Part shown: piece by piece, positions 32,444 through 44,964 of the stretch
Position numbering within the stretch: the first letter of the stretch is position 1
How the letters are laid out: each line of letters starts with the position of its first letter
Assembly: GCA_001599935.1 (NCBI GenBank)
Contig: BCIJ01000001.1
Span: 250,277-314,276 of the forward strand
Direction of reading: 5' to 3'
DNA: 64,000 bases
Origin: Holtermannia corniformis
Taxonomy: Eukaryota; Basidiomycota; Tremellomycetes; Holtermanniales
Notes under the pieces: generated by a model
Seen by the model: only the letters and a program-made list of their open reading frames with translations
What the model was told of the DNA's origin: nothing
Database searches by the model: none
Made by a program: the position numbers and the translations under genes

Positions 32444-32679
32444 TCAGGAGGAGCCGCAGTTGTACGCGCACGTCACGAACCAGCTTTGGCAGATGTTGTA
32501 GCCGAGGCCCATGCCAACTGTTCGATCAGTGCTGTGGTCAACCGTCCAGAGCACGACTCACTGCAGGCATTGTACGCCGTGTGGCAGCTCTCCAAGCAGC
32601 GTTGGTTCATCGACGGCCCCGCTGCGACGCCAAGTGCCGCCAGAAGGCAGACGACCGTAATTCTCGGGACGGTCCACAT
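32444..32679 (-). CDS. Small secreted six-cysteine protein (copy D)
   Basis: Exons 32562-32679 and 32444-32517 (minus) give 63 residues. The signal peptide (MWTVPRITVVCLLAALGVAA) is followed by the mature frame C-x3-C-x6-C-x9-C-x6-C-x3-C (CLESCHTAYNAC, then CQSWFVTCAYNC) and a short GSS tail. The 44-bp phase-1 intron comes directly after the third cysteine codon (TGC A). A TTTAAA element lies about 52-57 bp upstream. The loop between the halves is Gly-rich (IGMGLGYNI). Third gene of the tandem array; the three mature sequences share little except the cysteines and a Tyr/Ala in the first spacer. Confidence 0.82.
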
Positions 32680-33579
32680 AACGTTCTTTGGAGCTGCTAT
32701 GGAGCAAGTGTTCTGTTCAACCGAGTGGCCTTTAAACTGCGCTCCGCGGAAGACTGAGCCAAGCACAGCATGGGACCCGGGTTCGGCTTCTGGGCCGATC
32801 AGAGGATCGGCGCGAAGCATAAGTGTGCCTGCGGGATCCCTTTGCTACCCTTGCCGACTTGTCCCGCCACGACGGACAGATGGGCGCTGACGTCTGCAGT
32901 CTCCCTGGTGGGTAATTAGCGCGCTGCTAGTGCCGTCAGCGCTAGCTGCTCTGAGTAGAAGTCTGTGTGAGAGTGAGATGCAGGAAAGCAAGCAGACTGG
33001 CGCGCGGCTCGGCTGCTGATCTTGGAAGCAGTCTGGTGACGCTGCTTCTGGCCAATGGCGCGCTGTTGCGCCATGGCTCGCGAAGTGAGCGCAGTGCATC
33101 CTGAGGATCCTTTGAGACGCTTCCTATCGGATGCAAAGCGGAGCTCGTAGTGGATATCGTACGATCCGTACGAGAGCCGAATACGAGCTGAGGGTACTGT
33201 TTCAGGCTGCCAAGACTGCTGACTGATCAGGATGCACATGGCAATGACCCATCTAGCTCCGGAGCCATCGGCCACTGCGATGCGGGTTGATCGTGAGATG
33301 TCTATGACGGAGCGGGACGGCAGCAGGTAGTGCGATCCTGAAGCATGCATGAAGCGTGTGCTCTGACTGCGCTGTCCCCTGCATCTCGGCGCAGGCAGAA
33401 TCGTCCACGACGGCAGGTCCCCCCGCGAGTGCCACTGTCGGTGATAAGAGCGTCGAGTTGATTCCGCCACTTGGCTGGTGAGTGTGAATTTAAATACGCC
33501 ACCGCGCTAACCGCCGTTTCTGCCGCCCAAGCGGTTCACCCAACCAAAGGGGTCCTGTGCAGCAAGTCTCATCATCAAA
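32680..33579. other. 0.9 kb intergenic region, nothing recognised
   Basis: Divergent region between copy D (minus) and the uL24 gene (plus). The minus-strand frames here (for example 32916-33470) have no cysteine frame, signal peptide, splice pattern or family similarity. No tRNA or repeat found. Confidence 0.5.
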
Positions 33580-34483
33580 ATGGCGTCTACAAGTGAGTAT
33601 ACCCACATGCGGTCAGCACCGACGCAGAGCCACGGTGGATCATGGGAATCGGGATGAGAGGGAAAGGCAGGAGACGCGGAAACGGCTGCAAGCTGGGTCG
33701 CGAGTCGCTGAGCGGTCGTCAGTGAGACGCGCGATAGTACCTGCGTTCAAAGCTGCGGCGAACGCTGTCACGCAACGTGGTATCTTGACGTGTCCGCACG
33801 ACCGCTTGTGACTTTCCCAAACCAGCCGAGACAAACACTGCATGTTGAGCCATCCCCAAAGCAGACGCTGATCGTCCATCACAGTTGCCCACGACCGCCG
33901 CAAGTCGCGCAAGGCGCACTTTGCCGCCCCCTCGGGCATCAAGAGGAAGATCATGTCCTCGAGCTTGAGCAAGGACCTCCGGGCCAAGCACTCTGTGCGT
34001 GCGAACGGTTGCGTCGAGTCGAGTGTGACGGGCTGACGTGTCTGTGCAGACGCGCTCGCTCCCTATCCGCAAGGACGACGAGGTCTTGATTGTCCGTGGC
34101 AAGTACAAGGGTCGTGAGGGCAAGGTCACCCAGGTTTGTCGACTGCGAATATGCGTTGATCTATACTAAATTCGTGTTCCCCTCTTCCTTGACGTCAAAC
34201 TACCAAACCACGCCACGCCAATCTCTTCCGCCTGTCACTTCCACCTCGTCCCGCCAACCCACAGGTGTACCGCAAGAAGTGGGTCATCCACGTCGAGCGC
34301 GTCCACGTCGAAAAGTCCAACGCCGCCACCGCCCCCATCGGCATCCACCCTTCCAACGTTGTCATCACCAACCTCAAGCTCGACGCTGACCGCCGTGCCA
34401 TCCTTGAGCGCAAGGGCTCAAAGGCCGCCAAGGGCGACGCCAAGCCTGAGAAGGAGAACGAGGACGTCGAGATGGTTGACTAG
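33580..34483 (+). CDS. RPL26: Cytosolic 60S ribosomal protein uL24
   Basis: Exons 33580-33592, 33885-33994, 34050-34133 and 34265-34483 give 141 residues: [49 protein letters not shown] KOW motif ([14 protein letters not shown]), [20 protein letters not shown] and [20 protein letters not shown]. uL24 lies at the polypeptide exit tunnel of the large subunit and initiates 60S folding. The coding part of the first exon is only 13 nt, followed by an intron of 292 bp, and intron 3 is 131 bp. Both are far longer than the 40-55 bp norm here, a common trait of highly expressed ribosomal protein genes. The Lys/Glu-rich C terminus ends EDVEMVD. Confidence 0.95.
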
Positions 34484-34849
34484 GTCAGTGTCCGCTCGCG
34501 CAAAGCATGAAGCAGATATGCTGACAAGCGTTGTGCAGATCTCACGGCCTTGATGGATGCTGGAGAGGTGGTGAATCGGCCCCGGCCTTGTAACTTCATA
34601 CGCTTGATGCAGCGGCGGCGGACGCGCATTGGCATCTCACTGGATTCGTCGTGTACAGGGCGTGTCTCGCGCCTGGTTGACACAGCAAAGCGAGGCTGTC
34701 CACAACTCGCACAAGGGTGCATGCGCTACGCTCGCTGTGCATTACTTTGTGCAACCGCGTTAAGTGGGCGGCGCAGATACACTGTGTTTTCTGAAGCTGC
34801 TCAACCTCGATGTACGTGTCTTGCGCTTCGGAGTATACAGTCGACAACC
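34484..34849. other. Short intergenic region
   Basis: 3' flank of uL24 and promoter of the uL10m gene. An upstream frame continuous with uL10m reaches back to 34550 but lacks an ATG in a suitable context; I treat it as non-coding. Nothing else seen. Confidence 0.5.
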
Positions 34850-35677
34850 ATGGCGTTCGTCCCATCGCCAGCAGCCTTGGCCAAGGCGTGCGCAGCTCCC
34901 CTCCGTCGGCAGTTTGCAACCGCCGTCGCCTCATCATCCTCCACCGCGTCATGCTCAACACCTACCTACCCCTTCCTCCCCGCCTCGCAATCCCCCCACG
35001 CCAAGCCCGGTCGCGTCTACACCGAGCGCAAAACGTTCCTGTACACGCACTACGCCCAGCTCCTAACCTCGTCCGACCTCGTCCTCCTGTTCCACCACGA
35101 CAACCTCTCGACGGCTGAAACGCTCGCTCTCAGACGGGCGATCGCCTCTGTCCCACCGCCGTCCGAGCACGCAGTGCTCACGATCACACGGACCGGTATC
35201 CTCTCTGCGCTCTCGCGTGACATGCAGGCGCCAGAGGTCTCACTCGGACCGATGCTCTCGGGCCCAACGGCGCTCTTGACCACTTCATCCCTTTCACCGC
35301 GCTACCTGGCCCAACTGCTGCAAGCGCTCAACAGGGCGCTGAACCGCATCGTCAAGAACAAGGCGGCGTCGAACCCTCCCGACAAGGCAAAGCTGGCCGC
35401 TGGCGCTAAGCCTGAAGGAGTGCCGACGATGACGCTGGTTGCCGGAGTGGCGGAGAAGAACCGGTTGCTCAGCTTGCAACAGATTGGCAATGTGGCAAAG
35501 TTGCCAGAGATGGACCAGTTGAGGGCTCAGCTCGTTGGCTTGCTGCAGAGCCAACAGTCGAGCCTTGTCGGTGTCCTCAACCAGGCCGCGGGCGGGGGAC
35601 TGCTGAGGACGCTGCAGGGCTTGGAGGCAGGCCTCAAGGACGAGGTCGAACCCAACGAACAGAGTGCACGAGGATAG
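34850..35677 (+). CDS. MRPL11: Mitochondrial large-subunit ribosomal protein uL10m
   Basis: A single exon of 275 codons, one of few intronless genes here. The Ala/Ser-rich N terminus (AKACAAPLRRQFATAVASSS) is a mitochondrial presequence. The body has the fungal uL10m pattern: PGRVYTERKTFLYTHYAQLL, LVLLFHHDNLSTAETLALRR, LSPRYLAQLLQALNRALNRI and VAEKNRLLSLQQIGNVAKLP, then a helical C terminus that would bind bL12m dimers. It forms the base of the mitochondrial ribosomal stalk. The ATG at 34850 has a favourable AACC context and is the first Met of the frame that gives a targeting sequence. Convergent with MCM6, 70 bp apart. Confidence 0.88.
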   Translation: MAFVPSPAALAKACAAPLRRQFATAVASSSSTASCSTPTYPFLPASQSPHAKPGRVYTERKTFLYTHYAQLLTSSDLVLLFHHDNLSTAETLALRRAIASVPPPSEHAVLTITRTGILSALSRDMQAPEVSLGPMLSGPTALLTTSSLSPRYLAQLLQALNRALNRIVKNKAASNPPDKAKLAAGAKPEGVPTMTLVAGVAEKNRLLSLQQIGNVAKLPEMDQLRAQLVGLLQSQQSSLVGVLNQAAGGGLLRTLQGLEAGLKDEVEPNEQSARG

Positions 35678-35747
35678 ATGTAATACATGCATTATCGTAC
35701 ACCCACGGCCTAGAACCCAGAACTGCCAGAACCGATAGCTCGACGCG

Positions 35748-39093
<3,346 letters not shown>

Positions 39094-39657
39094 TGGGAGG
39101 TGGTGACGGCGGTAGAGGTCGTCCTGGACTGCAAGATGGTTCAAGCTGAGACGCGTCCAAACGCGGGGGTTTACGCGCGACGCGTCGGTCCGTGCGGTGC
39201 GTGGCAGTGACGTGGCAGTGCCACTGTTTGGTTCGCCAATGCAAGTCGCGATCTGTAGCAGGCAGCGAGGTCGCTTGACTTTGCTGTATCGAGTCAGCAC
39301 AAGCAATGCATCGCCTACACGACGAGGCAAGTGGTGTAGCTGCTCTCTGAATGCTGGATCGGCGCACAACCATGATGTAAACCAAGTGGCCGGTCCGCTG
39401 AACCACGGCTGAACCGGCCAGTGTGCTCAACTGACGCTGCTGTTGCTGCCTCATGCCGAGTGTCACTGCGATCTATACTGACCGCAGCGTGTACACCTGC
39501 AATGCCGCTGCTGGTCTGCGCGCACGATGGCCCAACGCGGTCATGGCCCGTGCGCCGCGCACAGACTCAGGGGTAAACGCTGATCTTGTCCGCCCTCGCA
39601 TGGTGTACAACCCCGCCTGCTGTCTTTCACCTCGACATCAACACCGGCGCATCCAAC
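39094..39657. other. Divergent promoter region of MCM6 and the septin-like gene
   Basis: 564 bp between the two starts, holding the MCB boxes described separately. The minus-strand frame of MCM6 is open upstream of its ATG but has no further Met context. I see no other element. Confidence 0.55.
39151..39185 (-). promoter_or_regulatory. Two MCB (ACGCGT) cell-cycle boxes upstream of MCM6
   Basis: ACGCGT occurs at 39151-39156 and at 39180-39185, 58 and 87 bp upstream of the MCM6 start, with a related ACGCGC between them. ACGCGT is the binding site of MBF/DSC1-type complexes that drive G1/S genes, including MCM genes, in yeasts. Position and pairing make a functional site likely. Confidence 0.65.
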
Positions 39658-41571
39658 ATGGTACTAGGCCTCTCGTTTCGCCGGAAACGGCCGCAATCGC
39701 CCCCTCAGGACCCAACGCTCCGCCCGTCCCTTTCCCTGCCAGACCTTCAGCAAGGACTGCAAGACATCCACAAGTGGACAGATCTCCCCTTTACGCCTTC
39801 TTCGCCAGAGCAGGGCGGACGCAGGCGGAAACAGTCGGTCGTGGGACAGAACCCGGGCCAGTTGCCACAGTTTCATCGACCGTTCACGCCAAGACAGTTG
39901 AGCTTTCGGGCTCCGCAGGGTGGCGTATCGGCAGATGAGAAGAGGGACTCGGTGTGGAGTAATGCGACAAGAGGGTCGTTTAGGAGTCTGAGGAGGGCCA
40001 AACAGCCTCTGGCTGTCAACATTGTTGTCGCGGGTGGCAAGGCGGTCGGCAAGACTAGGTGGGTTGCGCTCGGGACGTGTCGAGCGAGCTACTCACAGAG
40101 TTCGTTTACCAGCTTTGCCAAGCTACTTATACAGTCTCTTCGACCGTTGAGCCAGCCGTCTCCGACCGCGACCCCACGCGACCAGCTAGCGGCGTTCGGA
40201 ACAGGCAGTGACCCCTCTCAAGCCGTCGCACCGACGCGCGCCATCCGCTCCGTACAAGTCGACGTCTGCGAGTCAGGGCTCGATCGGGTCCTACTCAAAA
40301 TCTACGATACCCCCGGTCTTGAGCTCGGTCAAGCTCAAGCTAGCAGTGTCGTTGAGCGGGAGCGTGGCGTCAACGGCTTGCTGAGGATCGTGCGTCACGG
40401 TGGCACAGTGTGATAGGGTGCGAGACTGACGGATGAGTAGATGGAAGACAAGCTGGCTATGATACTCAAGGAGGAAGCCAAAGTCGTGCGCCGTCAGCCA
40501 AACTATGAGGATCAGCTCATCCACCTCGGTCCGTTCCGACCATGCGAAAACACAATGTGCTTACATTCGCCACAGTCATATACCTCATCGACGCACGCTC
40601 AGTGCTGCATCCGACCGACACTGAATCCCAACCCGTCAGCTGGAGCGAAGACGCCGAGGTGAAAGACCAAGATGCGAAAGAACCCAGGCTGAGCGCCGAG
40701 CAGCTCGATATCGTCCGTCCCTCTTTATCTCACTCACCGTGCCAACTGATCTCCAGCACAGATTGAGCGCTTGGCAAAGCGCGCAAACGTCTTACCGATC
40801 CTAGCGCACGTCGATGGCCTCACGAGCGCAGAGGTTGCACAGACCAAGAGCGTCGTCCGGCGCGTTCTAGCAAACCGATTTGGGAAAGCGGACGGGTATG
40901 GGTTTGGAGTGTTCTGGGAGGATGACGAGGATGAGAGTGGGGCCGAGAGCGAGGGTGGGGTCATTGAAGAGGAGGCTGAAGTGGTGGTGCGTATTACCAC
41001 TCGACACGCCAGTGGCTGACATGATCTACCGCAGCCGACGATCGAGAGCCGTCTAGCGGCAAAGACGGTGGCACCACTGACGCCTCCGACGTCCCCAGAC
41101 GCAGCGACTTCGTCCCAACCTCGAGCGCTGGACTCGCCGCTGGAGCCGAGCTCGGCGCCTACGCCAAACCAAGCCGTCGCACCGGGACAATCTCCAACGT
41201 CCTCAACAAGCGCTCAGACCCCGTCACTGCCCTATGCCATCTTTGCGCCCGAGCCGAGCTCACTCACGCGAGAATTCGCTTGGGGCGCAGCAAACGTCAT
41301 GAACGCGGATCACTGTGATTTCGGGCTGTTGAGAGAGACTCTGCTCGGTAGCCTGGCAAAGGTTGGAGCGTGTGAACGAGACAAGCAAGGATGCTGATGT
41401 GATGGAATCCCCAGACGCTCAAGCAGAACACGCGCGAGGTGCTGTATGAGCAGTATCGGACAGAGCGGCTGATCGCGCAGCGCGCAACCAAGAGCGGTGA
41501 GTCTTGCGCGCGCTCCTTGCCTCGCGGGGAACGACGACTGATGGGTAGAGGATAGCGACTGCCAAGCGTGA
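39658..41571 (+). CDS. Septin-like P-loop GTPase
   Basis: Exons 39658-40058, 40113-40389, 40441-40528, 40576-40712, 40762-40986, 41035-41361, 41415-41496 and 41549-41571 give 519 residues. After a basic, disordered N terminus come the P-loop AGGKAVGKTS (residues 125-134), FAKLLIQSL, the switch-II motif LKIYDTPGLEL, VIYLIDARS, RANVLPILAHVDGL and, near the end, LLRETLLGSLAKTLKQNTRE followed by VLYEQYRTERL. This order matches septins, although the G4 region (AHVDGL) departs from the AKAD of canonical ones and an acidic and a Pro/Ser-rich insert split the domain. It is best seen as a divergent fungal septin-type protein acting at the cortex. The last exon (23 nt) is the least certain part. Confidence 0.8.
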
Positions 41572-41699
41572 TGTGACCGAGAGCCCGCAGAGCAGCAAGA
41601 GCGCGAGTGACTGGGCGATCGTGTGATTTCTTTGATAATGCGTGGGCTGGGCCCGGTATGCTAGATGCTGCATGATATTATACAATCCGTCTCTGCCCG

Positions 41700-42834
41700 T
41701 CACTCGTCTGCGAAATCGCCTAGGGGTGACATCAGCACCGCCCGCCGATCCCCAAGGTACTGACCGTCATCCATATCCTTTGGTACTTTGGGCTCCTCGT
41801 CTTCGCCGTACTGCATCATGTTGTCAATGTGGCTCAGCACGGTGTTGACGCTATCTTCCTGCGTGACGTCGAGCGGGAGGAACGAGACGAGGTTTTGGTC
41901 CTCGATCTGGGATGGGTCAGAGATCACAGGCAGACCTAAGAGGTAGTACGCCGACGTACCAATTGAACGACGGCGTTGTTGAGCGCATGGAACTTTGGGT
42001 TCGTCTGCTTGTTGGCATCTTCTAGTAGTAATCTTGGATCTGGGTCGAGATACCTTGCCGCGCATTAGTATCATTCATTCTTATATATACCGCGTAGACG
42101 CACCGGCCGACCTCTCTCGACACCCGGCCCTTTTTATCCTTGACAAGATCCATCTTACTCATCAGACAGATCATGCCGATCCCAAGCGCCATCATACAGC
42201 TCATGGCACTCATGACGCCCGCAAAGAACTTTGGCTTGTCCTGCATGAACTGGGATTCGAGCAGGTAGACTGCCGAGAGGCGCATGTTGAGGCGGGACGT
42301 GAGGAACGAGGCGAGCCGTGGCAGGAGCGGTACGTGCGTATACAGCTCGATCTGGCCTGTGCGGTACGGTGTGAGCGGACAGCGAGGTGTGCAGGGGCTC
42401 TGTCGACGAACCTGGACAATCGATGATCAGGTAATCGTCCTCGTACGACCCTAGCTCCTCTTCCAGCCAATCGAGGTTATTCAGCAGGTACCTATCCGAC
42501 TCGATCAGTCCCACTCCTCGCGCCACCGCACGCACGCACTCGAAACAATAAATCAACCCGCCGTTCGGTCCAAACTCGAGCTCCTCCATCACATCCTCGA
42601 GGTTGATCAAGTCGCGGATATCGACCGCTGGCTCGAAATCAAAGCGCTCGGCGGCGGGATCTAGGTTGAACAGGTGTACTTGGCGGTTCATTGTCTGCGC
42701 GTGGGTGATGAGGGCGTTGCAAAAGGTGGATTTGCCGGCGCCGGCGGGGCCTATAGTTGTTAGGGATGCGAGTTTGGGCGCGAGGATTGCAGGTGAGGTT
42801 GGGACATACCGGTAACGAGGACAGCGTAGCGCAT
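41700..42834 (-). CDS. GPN3: GPN-loop GTPase 3
   Basis: Exons 42810-42834, 42412-42750, 42104-42356, 41960-42053, 41765-41906 and 41700-41719 (minus) give 290 residues. The protein opens MRYAVLV and carries G1 GPAGAGKST (residues 9-17), the Gly-Pro-Asn insertion FGPNGG (69-71), YEDDYLIIDCPGQIELYTH, MSKMDLV and FLPLDVTQEDSVNTVLSHID. GPN3 works with GPN1 in nuclear import of RNA polymerase II. The last intron (41720-41764, 45 bp) is a multiple of three, so the protein could also end YLGDRRAVLMSPLGDFADE; I remove it because donor, branch and acceptor all look genuine. Convergent with the septin-like gene. Confidence 0.93.
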
Positions 42835-42965
42835 GTTGAGAGCTTGTACGCTATCCCAAGTGATTCTATGGAAGCAGTGATCTCTCTAGAGCTGTAAGAT
42901 GAGCGGAAGAGTGCTAGCGAGACAATCTCCGTTGCTAAGCGTGCTTACGTGGCGCTGACGTGTAA

Positions 42966-42986
42966 GACCACGTGGACCACGTGGTC
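42966..42986. promoter_or_regulatory. 21-bp palindrome with two CACGTG E-boxes
   Basis: GACCACGTGG-A-CCACGTGGTC is a perfect inverted repeat around one central A, with CACGTG cores at 42969-42974 and 42978-42983. It lies 135-155 bp upstream of ARG8 and a similar distance upstream of divergent GPN3. CACGTG is the site of bHLH factors such as Cbf1, Pho4 or SREBP-like proteins. Two cores nine bases apart suggest cooperative dimer binding. Confidence 0.6.
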
Positions 42987-43120
42987 AGTTTGATACGAGA
43001 TTGTAATCTTGGTGCGCCGAGTCACCCAAACGCAACCGCAGCATCGCGTCGAGATTCAAGCGATAGTAGACTGGACAGCATAGCATCGGCCGCTGCGAGG
43101 TTGTATACTCAGTCATTGGG

Positions 43121-44681
43121 ATGTCCATGTTCGCTCGTCAAGTCGCACGGAGCATCGCTCGGCCGCGCTACGTGGTGTGCCCAAGCCGGAGCATGGCCAG
43201 TGCTGCAGCAGACCTGCAGGTGGGTGGTGTATCTACTGATCATTGCTAGATGCTGATAGGATCCACGACAGCCTTGCAAAGACTTTATCCGAGTCACGCA
43301 CCCCGACTCGGAAGCGCCTCAGTCGACCCACGACCTGATTGCCGAACACGCCAAGTACGTGCTCAACACGTACGCTCGGCCGCCATTGCTCTTCACCCAC
43401 GGCAAAGGCTGTCAGCTGTTCGATTCTTCCAATAGGCAATACCTCGACTTCACCGCCGGGATCGCCGTCAACGCGCTGGGGCACGCCGACGCGCAGGTCG
43501 CAGAGATCATGAAAGAGGCCGCGAGCAAGCTCAGTCACGTCAGCAACGTCTACTGGAACGAGTGGGCCGGCGAGCTCGCCAAAGGGCTTGTCGAGGGCAC
43601 GCGCGCGCACGGCGGCCTCGGTCTCGGCAAAACCGGCGGGCCAGGCGGTAAAGTCTTCTTCTCAAACTCGGGCACCGAGGCCAACGAGGGCGCACTCAAG
43701 TTTGCACGCATCCACGGAAAGCTGCATGGGAACGAAAGCAAGACGGGCATTGTCTGTTTCCAAAACGCGTTCCATGGCCGCTCAATGGGCGCGCTCAGCG
43801 TGACCCCGAACCCGAAATACCAGGCGCCGTTTGCGCCGTTGATCCCAGACGTCCGCGTGGGCAAGCTCAACGAGGTCGAGGGTGTGGACGCCCTGATTGA
43901 TGATTCCGTCTGTGGTGTCATCCTCGAGCCGATTCAGGGTGAAGGCGGCGTCACGGCCGCAAACGTAGAGTGGGTCACAAAGGTTGTCCAGCGCGCGAAA
44001 CAGGTCGGCGCCGTCGTCATCTTTGACGAGATTCAAGTGGGTCTCGCGATAGGACTCCATGTCAAACACTGACCACTGCAGTGTGGTTTGTTCCGCTCGG
44101 GTACCATGTGGGCTCACTCCGACTTTCCAGCGGAAGCTCAGTCAGTCGGATGGTACAACCGCACGGCAGAACTGACTCTGCCCAGACCGGATATAGTCAC
44201 CATGGCCAAGCCGCTCGCCAACGGCTTCCCCATCGGCGCCATCATGGTCCGTGATGCCGTCGCGACTTCAGTCACCCCGGGCACACACGGCACAACCTTT
44301 GGCGGTCAACCGCTTGCGACCCGTCTCGGCGCCCACGTCCTCTCGCGCCTGTCCGAACCCTCGTTTGTCTCGCAGCTGCGTGCGACAGCGTCCCACCTCG
44401 ACACCCTCCTCCAACGCCTGCCAACCCTCTTCCCGTCCCTGCTCTCACCCGAACTCCGAGGCCGCGGCCTGATCCGCGGCATCGCATTCAAAGATTCGAC
44501 GGCACCAGGTCACCTCGTCAAGCTTGCGCGCGAGCGCGGCGTCTTGCTCCTGACGGCTGGCGCGGACGCGGTCCGATTCGTCCCGAGCTTGAACGTGACG
44601 ACTGAAGAATGTGACCACGCGTTCAAGGTGGTCGAGAGCAGTCTGGCCGTCATGCAAACCGATGGGTGGGGCAAGCAGTAG
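43121..44681 (+). CDS. ARG8: Acetylornithine aminotransferase, mitochondrial
   Basis: Exons 43121-43219, 43260-44036, 44082-44140 and 44186-44681 give 476 residues. A presequence (MFARQVARSIARPRYVV) is followed by a class-III PLP aminotransferase: LFDSSNRQYLDFTAGIAVNA, FFSNSGTEANEGALKFAR, FQNAFHGRSMGALSVT, LEPIQGEGGV, VIFDEIQCGLFRSGT and PDIVTMAKPLANGFPIGA, where Lys320 is the PLP Schiff-base residue. It transfers the amino group of glutamate to N-acetylglutamate semialdehyde in the mitochondrial arginine pathway. Ornithine aminotransferase is excluded by the FHGRSMGALS and GHADAQVAEI blocks, which follow the ArgD/Arg8 type. The double E-box palindrome lies 135 bp upstream. Confidence 0.93.
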
Positions 44682-44964
44682 GGCACTGCATGCGGGTTGG
44701 GCGGAGGGTGAGTAGCAAAGAGTTGTAGACATGCATAGACGGTCGGTTGCCACCCACTCTGGGCGAGTACGAGTCAGTCATCCTCGTTCGTCTTGGCATT
44801 CCAGGCTGTTCAACTCGGCAGATCAGCAGAGATCCACATCTGAGTCTGGCAGGCCGACGTGCCCAGTCGATCCGACACAACCGGTCGAGTCAACGCCCGA
44901 GCGCATTTGCCACCACCACGACCGCAGCTCAGCTCGCTCCTTTGTGAGAGCGACAACGACGACC

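Noticed and set aside
32916..33470. 184-codon minus-strand frame between copy D and uL24
   Set aside because: No signal peptide, no cysteine frame, no similarity to any family I know; probably chance in GC-rich DNA.
41549..41633. Alternative septin-like C terminus ending SDWAIV
   Set aside because: Reaching that frame would need a donor in another phase; none with GT is present, so the shorter end is preferred, with low certainty.
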